Notes: generated by a model from the sequence alone, not told the origin. Shown: positions 8,569 through 17,609, counted from the stretch's first letter. The stretch is DNA of 64,000 bases from Mycolicibacterium aurum (GCA_900078775.1 LT549889.1:3534001-3598000); one strand, 5' to 3'. Numbers and translations are program-made.

Positions 8569-9606
8569 TTACGGCGTGAGCGGTGCCACCTGGCCACCGG
8601 TCAGGCGCCGGTAGGCGTACACCGTGATCAGCGAGATCAGCGGGTAGGCGACCAGCAGACCGACACCGCAGGCCAGCACACCGAGGATCGCGATACCGAT
8701 GGTGGTCAACCAGGTCAGCGCCATCGGACCGAAGTTCTTCTTACCGATCTCGAAGCTGCTGGTGACACCGTCGATGCCCGAGGTGTTGCGGTCCAGCACG
8801 ATGACCGTGGTGAACAGCAGCATGATCGTGGCGATGATGCCCGGCACGATGCACAGCAGCACGCCGACGAAGACGATCAGGCCCGACACCACCGACGCGA
8901 TGACCACGTTGGCCACGTTGCGGGGCTTGAAGAAGGACCCGATCTCGACGGGTTGCCCGTTGGCGATGTCGAGCATGCCGCCGACGTAGGCGGACTGCAC
9001 CACCGCCGCCACCACCAGCATCACCGCACTGCCGAGCAGCGAGACGAGGATGCCGCCGGTGCCCATCGAGAAGCTCGCCGAGTAGTCGTCGACCGTGGTC
9101 GTGGTGAACTGCCCGGAGATCAGCTGGATGATGCCCTGCACGACGGCGTAGACCAGGCCGAAGACCAGGGTCGGGACGAGGATCGCCGCGGCGTTCTTGC
9201 TGAACTTGTTCCACGCCCAGGAGACCGCCTCCCCGACGCTGTAGGCCGGCGCCCCGAATCCGGGCGCCCCGCCGTAACCGACCGGCGGCGGGTAGCCACC
9301 GGGCCCGGCGTATCCCCCGGGCGGCGGGGGCGGCGGGTAGCCGCCCTGCGGCGGCGGCGGCGGGTAACCCCGGGCGGGGGCGGCGGCGGGTAGCCGCCCT
9401 GCGGCGGAGGGGGCGGCGGGTAGCCGCCCTGCGGCGGAGGGGGCGGCGGGTAGTTGCCCGGCGGCGGGGGCGGGTAATCCCCTGCGGCGGAGGGTAGTTC
9501 CCGGGCGGCGGATAGCCACCCTGCGGGGGCGGCGGGAAACCGCCCGGGGCGGGACGTTCTCCGGGGGAGGCGGGTATCCGCCGGGCGGGGGTGGTGGTTG
9601 AGTCAT
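8569..9606 (-). CDS. proline-rich repeat membrane protein, Pra paralogue (repeat region frame-scrambled)
   Basis: 345 residues as it stands. The N-terminus is a PPPPGGYPPPP repeat, and the C-terminal 220 residues form several membrane helices (AAAILVPTLVFGLVYAVVQGI, ILVSLLGSAVMLVVAAVVQS, NVVIASVVSGLIVFVGVLLC, LTTIGIAILGVLACGVGLLV). Between about 9550 and 9368 the frame reads RRPRRVAIRRPG and LPAAPSAAGR, whereas a neighbouring frame gives the expected proline-rich repeat. Runs of four G or C at 9546-9549, 9479-9482 and 9368-9371 each appear one base short, and together the three restore the frame. Sequencing or assembly error is the simplest cause. ATG at 9606 with AGAAGGTGAC before it. Confidence 0.75.
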   Translation of the reverse strand: MTQPPPPPGGYPPPPENVPPRAVSRRPRRVAIRRPGTTLRRRGLPAPAAGQLPAAPSAAGRLPAAPSAAGRLPAAAPARGYPPPPPQGGYPPPPPPGGYAGPGGYPPPVGYGGAPGFGAPAYSVGEAVSWAWNKFSKNAAAILVPTLVFGLVYAVVQGIIQLISGQFTTTTVDDYSASFSMGTGGILVSLLGSAVMLVVAAVVQSAYVGGMLDIANGQPVEIGSFFKPRNVANVVIASVVSGLIVFVGVLLCIVPGIIATIMLLFTTVIVLDRNTSGIDGVTSSFEIGKKNFGPMALTWLTTIGIAILGVLACGVGLLVAYPLISLITVYAYRRLTGGQVAPLTP

Positions 9607-9711
9607 GTCACCTTCTCGTGTGTGAAAACGCTGACGGGAAACACCGGTCTGCGGTTGTGAATCCACGAACCGGCACTTCGGATCAATCGATGACGCCGGG
9701 ATGAGCTTATG

Positions 9712-10302
9712 TCACAACGGCAGACAGACGGTCTTCATTAACTTGTCTGCCAGGGTTTGGCGTTTCGCGTCCCAGAGCGGGAACAGGAAGCCGATGTAGC
9801 AGATGACGGCGTCCACGGCGTGCGCGAGTTGCCGCAGAATCGAGGGCCCGAAACCGATTGGCTGACCGGTACTCTCGGCGACCACCTTGAATTTCAGAAT
9901 GCCCTTGCCGATGCTCGATCCGGTTGTGCCCTGCCGGTAGCCGTAGTTCCAGATCAGGTAGACCAGCGCGAGAATCCAGGTGATGGTGAACGACACCTGC
10001 CCCAGCGTCGACGCCCCGGTGGCGCAGAACTCGCCGAGCTCATATTCCGAGGAGTCGGTGATACACACGGTTTCCCGGGTGCCGATGAGCAGTCCGTAGC
10101 CGATGGCCTCCAGGATGGCGACCGGCAGGATGTCGATGAGCCAGGCCAGCACCCGGGTCAGCCACGGGGTGTAGGCCTCCTGCGGCAGGTCGGCACCGTA
10201 GCCGCCGGTTGCCGGGGGATACCCGCCGGGCGGGGGCGGCGGGATATTTCCAGGCGGAGGCGGCGGATAACTCCCCGGCGGTGGGGGCGGATGCTCTGTC
10301 AT
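9712..10302 (-). CDS. pra: proline-rich antigen Pra, RDD-family membrane protein
   Basis: 196 residues, orthologous to Rv1078 (proline-rich 36 kDa antigen homologue). It has an N-terminal PPPPPG(S/N/G)YPP repeat of about 40 residues. The RDD domain follows: YTPWLTRVLAWLIDILPVAIL, then WNYGYRQGTTGSSIGKGILKFKV, and the last helix FLFPLWDAKRQTLADKLM. RDD proteins are membrane proteins, some of which act as Na+/H+ antiporters; the role of Pra is not settled. It is shorter than the M. tuberculosis protein because the repeat is shorter. The downstream paralogue starts 105 bases later. Confidence 0.9.
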   Translation of the reverse strand: MTEHPPPPPGSYPPPPPGNIPPPPPGGYPPATGGYGADLPQEAYTPWLTRVLAWLIDILPVAILEAIGYGLLIGTRETVCITDSSEYELGEFCATGASTLGQVSFTITWILALVYLIWNYGYRQGTTGSSIGKGILKFKVVAESTGQPIGFGPSILRQLAHAVDAVICYIGFLFPLWDAKRQTLADKLMKTVCLPL

Positions 10303-10411
10303 AGGCGCCTTCCGATGCGGAAATTAGCTGACTCTGCGGCGAGTAACCCTACCTGAGAACATGCTCAGTGTGGCGCCGCTGACACCAACTTCATCTACCG
10401 GACATGGCGCA

Positions 10412-10452
10412 GGTCAACCGCTTGTTTGCCAATGCAAGCAGCCTGGTTGACC
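10412..10452 (-). terminator. hairpin after cbs
   Basis: GGTCAACC-GCTTG (10412-10424) pairs with CAAGC (10435-10439) and GGTTGACC (10445-10452), with a 5-base bulge. It lies directly downstream of the cbs stop on the minus strand. Confidence 0.6.
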
Positions 10453-10454
10453 GG

Positions 10455-11849
10455 CTAGTGCTGCGCTCGCCCCTCCGACAGCGAACCCAACAGATCGTGG
10501 CGGGTCAGCACGCCGATCGGCTTGCCGTCCTCGACCACCATGACGGCATCGCAGTCCCGCAAGGTTTTTGCCGCGGTACCGAGCAGTTCGCCGGACCCGA
10601 TCAGCGGCAGCGGAGCGCTCATGTGCAGCGCCACCGCGTCGGCGAGCTTTGCTCGGCCTTCGAAAACCGCAGACAGCAACTCCCTTTCGGAGACGCTGCC
10701 GGCCACCTCACCGGCCATCACCGGAGGCTCCGCGCCGACCACCGGCATCTGCGAAACCCCGTATTCGCGAAGGATGTTGATGGCGTCGCGCACGGTTTCG
10801 GACGGGTGCGTGTGCACCAGGTCCGGCAGCGCACCGGACTTGCGGCGCAACACCTCTCCCACCGTGACGTCCTCGATGGACCCGTCGAGGCGGCTGCGCA
10901 GGAAGCCGTAGGACGACATCCAGTTGTCGTTGAACACCTTTGACAGGTAGCCGCGCCCGCCGTCGGGCAGCAGCACCACGATCACCGCGTCGGGACCGGC
11001 CTGCTCGGCCACCTTCAGCGCCGCGACCACGGCCATCCCGCACGACCCACCGACCAGCAGGGCCTCCTCGCGGGCCAACCGGCGGGTCATCTCGAACGAA
11101 TCCGCGTCGGAGACCGCGATGATCTGGTCGGGGACGGTGGGATCGTATGCGCTGGGCCAGAAGTCCTCACCGACGCCTTCGACCAGGTACGGCCGCCCGG
11201 TGCCGCCGGAGTACACCGAACCCTCCGGGTCGGCGCCGATGATCTGCACCCGGCCGTCGGAGACCTCCTTGAGGTACCGGCCGGTGCCGGTGATGGTGCC
11301 GCCGGTGCCCACCCCCGCCACGAAATGGGTGATCTTGCCGTCGGTGTCGGCCCAGATCTCGGGTCCGGTGGTCTCGTAGTGGCTCTCCGGCCCCATCGGG
11401 TTGGAGTACTGATCGGGCTTCCACGCCCCGTCGATCTCCTCGACCAGGCGGTTGGAGACGCTGTAGTAGCTGTCCGGGTGATCCGGCGGGACCGCGGTCG
11501 GGCAGACCACGACCTCCGCGCCGTAGGCCCGCAGCACGTTCTGCTTGTCCTCGCTGACCTTGTCCGGGCAGACGAAGACGCAGTGGTAGCCGCGCTGCTG
11601 GGCGACCAGGGCCAGCCCGACGCCGGTGTTGCCGGAGGTGGGTTCGACGATGGTGCCGCCGGGCTTGAGCTCGCCGGACGCCTCGGCGGCGTCGATCATC
11701 TTGATCGCGATGCGGTCCTTGGAGCTGCCGCCCGGGTTGAGGTACTCGACCTTCGCCGCGACCAGGCCCGACCCCGGTGGAACCACCGAGTTCAGCTGGA
11801 CGAGCGGGGTATGGCCGATGAGCTCACTGATGTGCCGGGCGATGCGCAT
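10455..11849 (-). CDS. cbs: cystathionine beta-synthase
   Basis: 464 residues, orthologous to Rv1077. It condenses serine with homocysteine to cystathionine (reverse transsulfuration). The fold-type II PLP lysine is Lys44 in NPGGSSKDRIAIK, and the phosphate-binding loop is GTGGTITGTGRYL. The last 130 residues are a pair of CBS domains (VGEVLRRKSGALPDLVHTHP and LLGTAAKTLRDCDAVMVVED). There is no N-terminal haem domain. ATG at 11849. With metB on the same strand, both directions of transsulfuration are encoded within 5 kb. Confidence 0.94.
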   Translation of the reverse strand: MRIARHISELIGHTPLVQLNSVVPPGSGLVAAKVEYLNPGGSSKDRIAIKMIDAAEASGELKPGGTIVEPTSGNTGVGLALVAQQRGYHCVFVCPDKVSEDKQNVLRAYGAEVVVCPTAVPPDHPDSYYSVSNRLVEEIDGAWKPDQYSNPMGPESHYETTGPEIWADTDGKITHFVAGVGTGGTITGTGRYLKEVSDGRVQIIGADPEGSVYSGGTGRPYLVEGVGEDFWPSAYDPTVPDQIIAVSDADSFEMTRRLAREEALLVGGSCGMAVVAALKVAEQAGPDAVIVVLLPDGGRGYLSKVFNDNWMSSYGFLRSRLDGSIEDVTVGEVLRRKSGALPDLVHTHPSETVRDAINILREYGVSQMPVVGAEPPVMAGEVAGSVSERELLSAVFEGRAKLADAVALHMSAPLPLIGSGELLGTAAKTLRDCDAVMVVEDGKPIGVLTRHDLLGSLSEGRAQH

Positions 11850-11878
11850 ACCTCTATGGTCTCAGGCCGCCCGGCGAG

Positions 11879-12925
11879 TCACCAGGTGGCCTCGCGAATG
11901 TAGTCGCCGATCTGGCGCAGGGAGCGGGTCGCCTCGCCGACGAGCGGCGAGCACAGCTGGAATACGTGTATCTGACCGGGCCAGATACGCACCTCGACCG
12001 GAACCCCGGCCTCGGCCAGCATCCGCGCGGCCTTTCGCGCGTCGTTGAGCAGCACCTCCGAGCCGGACACGTGGATGAGCGTGCGCGGCAGCCCGGGCTC
12101 GATGTGGTCGAGCGGTTCGTAGATCTCTTCGCCCTGCCGTTCGGCGGCCGCACCGACCATCTCCACCAGCGCGTCGAACGCCTTCGGCGGGAACATCGCG
12201 TCGGTGCGGGCGTTCGGGTGCTGGGTGCGCCCGGCATTGTCGATCTCGAACAGCGGGGACATCGTCACGACCGCGGCGGGCGGTACCTCGTCGAGGCCCT
12301 CGGCCTGCAGGCGCTGGGCCAACGCCAGGGCCAGGTAGCCGCCGGCCGAGTCACCGGCCAGCACGATGCGCTCCGGCGGGTAGCCGGCCAATCGCAGCCA
12401 CCGGTAGGCGTCGTAACAGTCGTCGAGGGCCACCCCGATCGAATGTTTGGGGATCATCCGGTAGTTCACGACGAACACCGGACTGTCGGCGAACTTCGAC
12501 AGTTCGGTGGTCAGCCGGCCGTGTGTGTTGACCCCGCAGGTCAGGAACGCTCCGCCGTGCAGGTAGAGGATGATGCTGCGGTTACCGTCGGCGGGCAGCA
12601 CACCGGCCGCACGGACCAGTTGCGCCGTGCAGTGCGGCAACGCGATGGTGGCCCGCACCGTGCCCGGGGCCGGGCGCAGCACGCGCGCGGCGAAATCCAG
12701 CATGCCGAACGGCCAGGGCAGCTTGGGAATATGGCTGCCGACGGCCAGCGTCGGCTTGATCGTCATCATCGCAACTAACCCCGCGAGTCGGCCGGCCAGG
12801 CTCGCACCGTCCTCGACGACCTCGACGGGCCGCCAGTCGCCGACCGGGAAACGCCGGGATTGACGCGCGTGAACTGGGCTGATCGCCGCACGGGGAGAGC
12901 CAGAGACCTTGCTTGGTGCCGTCAT
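11879..12925 (-). CDS. lipU: alpha/beta-hydrolase esterase of the hormone-sensitive-lipase family (LipU-like)
   Basis: 348 residues, orthologous to Rv1076. It shows the family IV oxyanion motif YLHGGAF and the nucleophile elbow GDSAGGYLA. The Asp probably lies in the LIHVSGSEVLLNDARK region and the His in WPGQIHVFQL near the C-terminus. It is expected to hydrolyse short-chain acyl esters. The ATG at 12925 is preferred over the two GTGs just upstream because AGGAAG lies 8 bases before it. It ends 29 bases before cbs starts, so co-transcription is likely. Confidence 0.88.
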   Translation of the reverse strand: MTAPSKVSGSPRAAISPVHARQSRRFPVGDWRPVEVVEDGASLAGRLAGLVAMMTIKPTLAVGSHIPKLPWPFGMLDFAARVLRPAPGTVRATIALPHCTAQLVRAAGVLPADGNRSIILYLHGGAFLTCGVNTHGRLTTELSKFADSPVFVVNYRMIPKHSIGVALDDCYDAYRWLRLAGYPPERIVLAGDSAGGYLALALAQRLQAEGLDEVPPAAVVTMSPLFEIDNAGRTQHPNARTDAMFPPKAFDALVEMVGAAAERQGEEIYEPLDHIEPGLPRTLIHVSGSEVLLNDARKAARMLAEAGVPVEVRIWPGQIHVFQLCSPLVGEATRSLRQIGDYIREATW

Positions 12926-13034
12926 CGCCACCACTTCCTACGCCGTTGAAGTACCTGCTGTCGGTATTTACTTAGCCGCCCGGGGGAATCTAGCTTGCCC
13001 GGTCACAACAGGTTCAACAATCAAGGAATCTGTT

Positions 13035-13054
13035 TTGGTACCGCAGTTGGTACC
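13035..13054. promoter_or_regulatory. paired TTGGTACC direct repeat between divergent genes
   Basis: TTGGTACC occurs at 13035-13042 and 13047-13054, 12 bases apart. It lies in the 194-base region between lipU (minus) and the SGNH hydrolase gene (plus). It could be an operator; no factor is known to fit. Confidence 0.35.
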
Positions 13055-13107
13055 CCGATGTGACCTGCGCTAACCATTTCCGCTCCGGACGGCCCGGCAA
13101 ACCTCTC

Positions 13108-13113
13108 TAGAAT
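13108..13113 (+). promoter_or_regulatory. predicted -10 element, leaderless start
   Basis: TAGAAT, then 6 bases, then the GTG start codon at 13120. Confidence 0.5.
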
Positions 13114-13119
13114 CGAGGC

Positions 13120-14094
13120 GTGGATTCACGCAGTCGTGCTCCGCGCCCGCGCCGCCGGTCGGCGCTGGCCCTGACGGTCGCGGCCACCGTCGCGTCCACC
13201 GGGTACCTGGGGGCACGCAACCTACTGAGCAGCCAGGCCGCCCAGGCCCGGCGGGTCATCCCCAAGGCCTGGAACGTCCCCCCGCGCGCCGACGGCGTCT
13301 ACGCCCCCGGCGGCGGGCCGGCCGAACGCTGGAGCCGTGATGTGCCCTTCGACCTGCACCTGATGATCTTCGGCGACTCGACGGCCACCGGATACGGCAG
13401 CGCCTCCGCCGACGAGGTGCCCGGCGTGCTGCTGGCCCGCGGGCTGGCCGAGGAGTCCGGGCGACGGATCCGGCTGAGCACCAAGGCGATCGTCGGCGCC
13501 ACCTCGAAGGGGCTCTCCGGACAGATCGACGCCATGTTCGTGGCCGGTCCACCGCCGGACGCTGCGGTGATCATGATCGGCGCCAACGACATCACCAAGC
13601 CCAACGGCATCCGGGCCTCGGCCCGCCGGCTCGGCCGGGCCGTGCAGCGACTGCGCGATGCGGGGGCGGTGGTGGTGGTCGGGACCTGCCCGGACTTCAA
13701 CGTCATCAAGGCCATCCCGCAGCCGCTGCGCTGGGTGGCGCACAACCAGGGCCTGCGGTTGGCCCGGGCCCAGGCCGGTGAGGTGCGGGCCGCCGGCGGG
13801 GTGCCGGTGCCGTTCTCCGACCTGCTCGCGCCGGAGTTCTACAAGACCCCCGAGGTGCTGTTCTCCTCGGACATGTTCCACCCGTCCGGCGCCGGCTACC
13901 GGCTGGCCGCCCAGCAGCTGCTACCGGCACTGTGTAATGCGTTGGGCGACTTCGTCGCCGAAGCGCCGTCCGAACCGGCACTGGAGTCGCGGGTGGACGA
14001 GAGCGATTCGCTGCTGGCCAGGATCGGCAATGTGAGTCGGCTGTGGCGCCGCACAACCGGGGTCCCCGCACCGATCGTGGCGCCCGCGGGCTAG
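13120..14094 (+). CDS. secreted or membrane-anchored SGNH/GDSL hydrolase
   Basis: 324 residues, orthologous to Rv1075c (a GDSL esterase). It begins with a basic N-terminus and one hydrophobic segment (ALALTVAATVASTGYLGA), which is a signal or anchor helix. The SGNH blocks are FGDSTATGYG (block I Ser), AAVIMIGANDI (block III Asn), and DMFHPSGAGY near the C-terminus (block V Asp/His). It probably hydrolyses esters at the cell surface. GTG start at 13120, with no room for a ribosome-binding site behind the predicted -10. Confidence 0.88.
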   Translation: MDSRSRAPRPRRRSALALTVAATVASTGYLGARNLLSSQAAQARRVIPKAWNVPPRADGVYAPGGGPAERWSRDVPFDLHLMIFGDSTATGYGSASADEVPGVLLARGLAEESGRRIRLSTKAIVGATSKGLSGQIDAMFVAGPPPDAAVIMIGANDITKPNGIRASARRLGRAVQRLRDAGAVVVVGTCPDFNVIKAIPQPLRWVAHNQGLRLARAQAGEVRAAGGVPVPFSDLLAPEFYKTPEVLFSSDMFHPSGAGYRLAAQQLLPALCNALGDFVAEAPSEPALESRVDESDSLLARIGNVSRLWRRTTGVPAPIVAPAG

Positions 14095-14099
14095 TTTCT

Positions 14100-14113
14100 T
14101 GGAACACGTTCTA
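14100..14113 (+). promoter_or_regulatory. KstR-type operator upstream of fadA3
   Basis: TGGAACACGTTCTA matches the KstR consensus TNNAACNNGTTNNA at all fixed positions. It lies 26 bases before the fadA3 ATG. KstR represses sterol-catabolism genes in mycobacteria; binding here is inferred. Confidence 0.6.
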
Positions 14114-14139
14114 AACGTCCTGAATATCGAGGAGTCGTC

Positions 14140-15357
14140 ATGCCCGAAGCCGTCATCGTCGCCACCGCCCGCTCCCCCATCGGCCGCGCCGTCAAGGGAT
14201 CGCTGGCCACCATGCGCCCCGACGATCTCGCCGCCCAGATGGTGCGCGCCGCCCTGGACAAGGTCCCGTCGCTGGATCCGCGCGATATCGACGACCTGAT
14301 GATGGGCTGCGCACAGCCCGCCGGTGAGGCCGGCTACAACATCGGCCGCGCGGTCGCCGTCGAACTGGGCTACGACTTCCTGCCCGGCACCACCGTGAAC
14401 CGGTACTGCTCGTCCTCGCTGCAGACCACCCGGATGGCCTTCCACGCCATCAAGGCCGGTGAGGGTGACGTGTTCATCTCCGCCGGTGTCGAGACCGTCT
14501 CCCGCTTCGGCGTCGGTGCCGCCGACGGCGCCCCGGACAGCAAGAACAAGCTGTTCGCCGAGGCCCAGGCGCGCACCGTCGCGCAGGCCGAGGGCGACAT
14601 CAAGTGGCACGACCCGCGCGAGGACGGGCTGATCCCCGACGTGTACATCGCCATGGGCCAGACCGCGGAGAACGTCGCCACCTACACCGGGATCAGCCGC
14701 GAGGACCAGGACCACTGGGGTGTGCGGTCGCAGAACCGGGCCGAGGAGGCCATCAACAGCGGCTTCTTCGAGCGCGAGATCTCCCCGGTCACGCTGCCCG
14801 ACGGCACCGTTGTCTCCACCGATGACGGCCCGCGCGCCGGCACCACCTACGAGAAGATCAGCCAGCTCAAGCCGGTGTTCCGCCCGAACGGCACGATCAC
14901 CGCCGGCAACGCCTGCCCACTGAACGACGGTGCGGCCGCGGTCGTCATCATGAGCGACACCAAGGCCAAGGAGCTCGGCCTGACCCCGCTGGCGCGGATC
15001 GTGTCCACCGGGGTGTCCGGGCTGTCCCCGGAGATCATGGGCCTGGGCCCGATCGAGGCGATCAAGAAGGCGCTGGCCAACGCCGGCAAGACCATCTCCG
15101 ACATCGACCTGGTCGAGATCAACGAGGCCTTCGCGGTGCAGGTGCTCGGCTCGGCCCGCCAGCTGGGCATCGACGAGGACAAGCTGAACGTCTCCGGCGG
15201 CGCCATCGCCCTGGGTCACCCGTTCGGCATGACCGGCGCCCGCATCACCGCCACCCTGCTGAACAACCTGACCACCTACGACAAGACCTTCGGCATCGAG
15301 TCGATGTGCGTCGGTGGCGGCCAGGGCATGGCGATGGTCATCGAGCGGCTGTCCTGA
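14140..15357 (+). CDS. fadA3: acetyl-CoA acyltransferase (thiolase)
   Basis: 405 residues, thiolase family, orthologous to Rv1074c. It cleaves 3-ketoacyl-CoA with CoA in beta-oxidation. The active cysteine is Cys90 in VNRYCSSSLQTT. The other family blocks are EINEAFAVQ, GGAIALGHPFGMTGAR (catalytic His) and MCVGGGQGMAMV (second Cys). ATG at 14140 after GGAG. The KstR-like site just upstream suggests use in sterol or side-chain breakdown. Confidence 0.92.
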   Translation: MPEAVIVATARSPIGRAVKGSLATMRPDDLAAQMVRAALDKVPSLDPRDIDDLMMGCAQPAGEAGYNIGRAVAVELGYDFLPGTTVNRYCSSSLQTTRMAFHAIKAGEGDVFISAGVETVSRFGVGAADGAPDSKNKLFAEAQARTVAQAEGDIKWHDPREDGLIPDVYIAMGQTAENVATYTGISREDQDHWGVRSQNRAEEAINSGFFEREISPVTLPDGTVVSTDDGPRAGTTYEKISQLKPVFRPNGTITAGNACPLNDGAAAVVIMSDTKAKELGLTPLARIVSTGVSGLSPEIMGLGPIEAIKKALANAGKTISDIDLVEINEAFAVQVLGSARQLGIDEDKLNVSGGAIALGHPFGMTGARITATLLNNLTTYDKTFGIESMCVGGGQGMAMVIERLS

Positions 15358-15371
15358 TCCAATGATCCTGC

Positions 15372-15410
15372 GGTGAGGGCGGCGACGGACGAGAGTGCGC
15401 CGCCCTCACC
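15372..15410 (+). terminator. hairpin after fadA3
   Basis: GGTGAGGGCGGCG (15372-15384) pairs perfectly with CGCCGCCCTCACC (15398-15410) across a 13-base loop. It ends just before the purT promoter. Confidence 0.75.
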
Positions 15411-15419
15411 GCGGAGTCA

Positions 15420-15425
15420 TAGACT
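15420..15425 (+). promoter_or_regulatory. predicted -10 element, leaderless start
   Basis: TAGACT, then 8 bases, then the purT ATG at 15434. Confidence 0.45.
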
Positions 15426-15433
15426 CCTGCCCG

Positions 15434-16633
15434 ATGACCACTCTCGGAACACCCCTGTCCCCGAACGCCACCCGGGTGATGCTGCTCGGCTCCGGCGAGC
15501 TCGGCCGTGAAGTCCTGATCGCTCTGCAGCGCCTCGGCGTGGAGACGATCGCCGTCGACCGGTACGCCGATGCACCCGGCCAGCAGGTCGCGCACCACGC
15601 GCGCACCATCTCGATGACCGATCCGGAGCAGCTGCGCGCGCTGATCGAGGCCGAGAAGCCGGACCTGGTGGTACCCGAGATCGAGGCGATCGCCACCCCG
15701 GTGCTGGAGGCACTCGAGGACGCGGGCGTGGTGCGGGTGATCCCGACGGCGCGGGCGGCCCGGCTGACCATGGACCGCGAGGGCATCCGGCGGCTGGCCG
15801 CCGAGACGCTCGGGGTGCCGACGAGCCCGTACCGGTTCTGCGATTCGCTTCCCGAACTGCAGGCCGCGGTCGACGAGATTGGCTACCCGTGCGTGGTGAA
15901 GCCGGTGATGAGCAGCTCCGGCAAGGGACAGTCGAAGATCGACGGGCCCGAGGGTGTCGAGGCGGCCTGGGAGTACGCCATGTCGGGCAGCCGGGTGAGC
16001 AACACCCGGATCATCGTCGAGGGCTTCGTCGACTTCGACTACGAGATCACCCTGCTGACCGTGCGCAGCGTCGGCGCGTCCGGTGCGGTGACAACACAGT
16101 TCTGCGAGCCGATCGGGCATCAGCAGGTCAGCGGCGACTACGTGCAGAGCTGGCAGCCGCACCCGATGTCGGATGCCGCGCTCGCGCGTGCCCGGGAGGT
16201 CGCCGGCAAGGTGACCGAAAACCTGGGCGGGCAGGGCATTTTCGGTGTCGAGCTGTTCGTCAAGGGCGATCAGGTGTGGTTCAGCGAGGTCAGCCCGCGC
16301 CCCCACGACACCGGCATGGTCACCATGATCACGCAGTGGCAGAACGAGTTCGAGCTGCACGCCCGCGCGATCCTCGGGCTGCCGGTGGACACCACGCTGC
16401 GCACGCCGGGTGCGAGCGCGGTGATCTACGGCGGGGTGGACGCCGAGGGCATCGTGTTCGACGGCGTGGACGAGGCATTGCAGGTGCCGCGCACCGACAT
16501 CCGGCTGTTCGGCAAGCCGGAGAGCTTCGTGAAGCGCCGGATGGGTGTGGCGCTGGCGTATGACGCCGACGTCGAGGTCGCCCGGGCGAACGCGGTCGAG
16601 GCGGCCGGGCGGGTCAAGCCGCGGGTCCCTTAA
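15434..16633 (+). CDS. purT: formate-dependent phosphoribosylglycinamide formyltransferase
   Basis: 399 residues, ATP-grasp family. It makes formyl-GAR from GAR, formate and ATP, an alternative to PurN in purine synthesis. The N-terminal nucleotide-binding motif is [13 protein letters not shown], and the grasp loop is [14 protein letters not shown] near residue 155. The metal-site block is [25 protein letters not shown]. The length is normal. ATG at 15434, with no upstream ribosome site. Confidence 0.94.
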   Translation: MTTLGTPLSPNATRVMLLGSGELGREVLIALQRLGVETIAVDRYADAPGQQVAHHARTISMTDPEQLRALIEAEKPDLVVPEIEAIATPVLEALEDAGVVRVIPTARAARLTMDREGIRRLAAETLGVPTSPYRFCDSLPELQAAVDEIGYPCVVKPVMSSSGKGQSKIDGPEGVEAAWEYAMSGSRVSNTRIIVEGFVDFDYEITLLTVRSVGASGAVTTQFCEPIGHQQVSGDYVQSWQPHPMSDAALARAREVAGKVTENLGGQGIFGVELFVKGDQVWFSEVSPRPHDTGMVTMITQWQNEFELHARAILGLPVDTTLRTPGASAVIYGGVDAEGIVFDGVDEALQVPRTDIRLFGKPESFVKRRMGVALAYDADVEVARANAVEAAGRVKPRVP

Positions 16634-16641
16634 CTCGTCGG

Positions 16642-16691
16642 CTCTGCGGGGAGGGCGCGAAGTACGAGAAGGCGGCGCCCGCACCGCAGAG
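16642..16691 (+). terminator. hairpin after purT
   Basis: CTCTGCGG (16642-16649) pairs with CCGCAGAG (16684-16691), and inside it GGGCGC (16653-16658) pairs with GCGCCC (16675-16680). Confidence 0.7.
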
Positions 16692-16713
16692 TCAGTGCGA
16701 AACAGGGCATGAA

Positions 16714-16743
16714 AAAGGGCGCCCACACAGGTGGACGCCCTTT
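16714..16743 (-). terminator. hairpin with U-tract after the Bax-inhibitor gene
   Basis: AAAGGGCG (16714-16721) pairs with CGCCCTTT (16736-16743). On the minus strand the stem is followed by a run of T, the classical intrinsic form, which is rare in this window. It lies 14 bases after the minus-strand stop. Confidence 0.8.
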
Positions 16744-16757
16744 CTCTCGCGGTACTG

Positions 16758-17609
16758 CTAGTCGTTGTTGAAGTAACTCAGCAGACGCAGGATCTCCAGG
16801 TACAGCCACACCAGGGTGACCGTCAGGCCCAGGGCGACGCCCCATGCGGCCTTCTCCGGAGCTCCGGCGCGGATCAGCTGGTCGGCCGAGTCGAAGTCGA
16901 TCAGGAACATGAACGCCGCCAGACCGATGCAGACCAGCGAGAAGACGATCGCCAGCGGGCCACCGCTGCGGAGGCCGAAGCCCTCGCCGCCGCCGACCCC
17001 GAAGATACCGAGCACCAGGTTGAGCAGCGCGATGGCCATCACGCCGAACAGGGCCGCGACCATCATCCGGGTGAACTTCGGGGTGACCCGGATGGCACCG
17101 GTCTTGTAGACGAACAGCATGCCGACGAACACGCCGACCGTGCCGAAGATCGCCTGCGCGATCATCCCGGGGCCACCGGTGGAGACCAGATTCGCGAACA
17201 GGAAGGACGCTGCACCGAGGAACACGCCCTCAAACGCCGCGTAGCCCAGCACGATGGCCGGGTTGTCCTGCTTACGACCGAAGGTCGCGACCAGCACCAG
17301 TGCCAGACCACCGAGGGCGCCGACCATGACGAACGGCATCATCAGGCCGGGGTTCACCGACACCATGAAGTACGACAGGACGCCCAGGGCCACGACCACC
17401 GCGAGGGTGATGCCGGTCTTGGTGACGACGTCGTCGATGGTCATCGGCCGGGAGACGCCGGCCTGTCGCTGGTCTGGGTACTGCGTCGCCGCGTAGGGGT
17501 CTGCATGCACCTGCTGCGCACCGAAGCTTGCGGCTCCGGTACCGAACTGCGCGTATCCGCCCTGCCCCTTGGGCAGAGATCGGAATACCGGGTTGCTGCT
17601 TTCGCGCAC
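16758..17609 (-). CDS. Bax inhibitor-1 / YccA family membrane protein
   Basis: 283 residues: a soluble N-terminus of about 75 residues rich in Gly, Gln and Tyr, then seven hydrophobic helices. The final block LVWLYLEILRLLSYFNND is typical of actinobacterial Bax_inhibitor-1-like proteins. The orthologue appears to be Rv1072. Family members elsewhere act as Ca2+ leak channels; nothing is shown for this one. The GTG at 17609 is chosen because AGAGGA lies 7 bases upstream; earlier in-frame codons lack such a site. It diverges from echA9. Confidence 0.85.
   Translation of the reverse strand: MRESSNPVFRSLPKGQGGYAQFGTGAASFGAQQVHADPYAATQYPDQRQAGVSRPMTIDDVVTKTGITLAVVVALGVLSYFMVSVNPGLMMPFVMVGALGGLALVLVATFGRKQDNPAIVLGYAAFEGVFLGAASFLFANLVSTGGPGMIAQAIFGTVGVFVGMLFVYKTGAIRVTPKFTRMMVAALFGVMAIALLNLVLGIFGVGGGEGFGLRSGGPLAIVFSLVCIGLAAFMFLIDFDSADQLIRAGAPEKAAWGVALGLTVTLVWLYLEILRLLSYFNND

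Noticed and set aside
9240-9600. Non-coding GC-rich tandem repeat
   Set aside because: It encodes the proline-rich N-terminus of a membrane protein; the broken pattern is explained by three short homopolymers.
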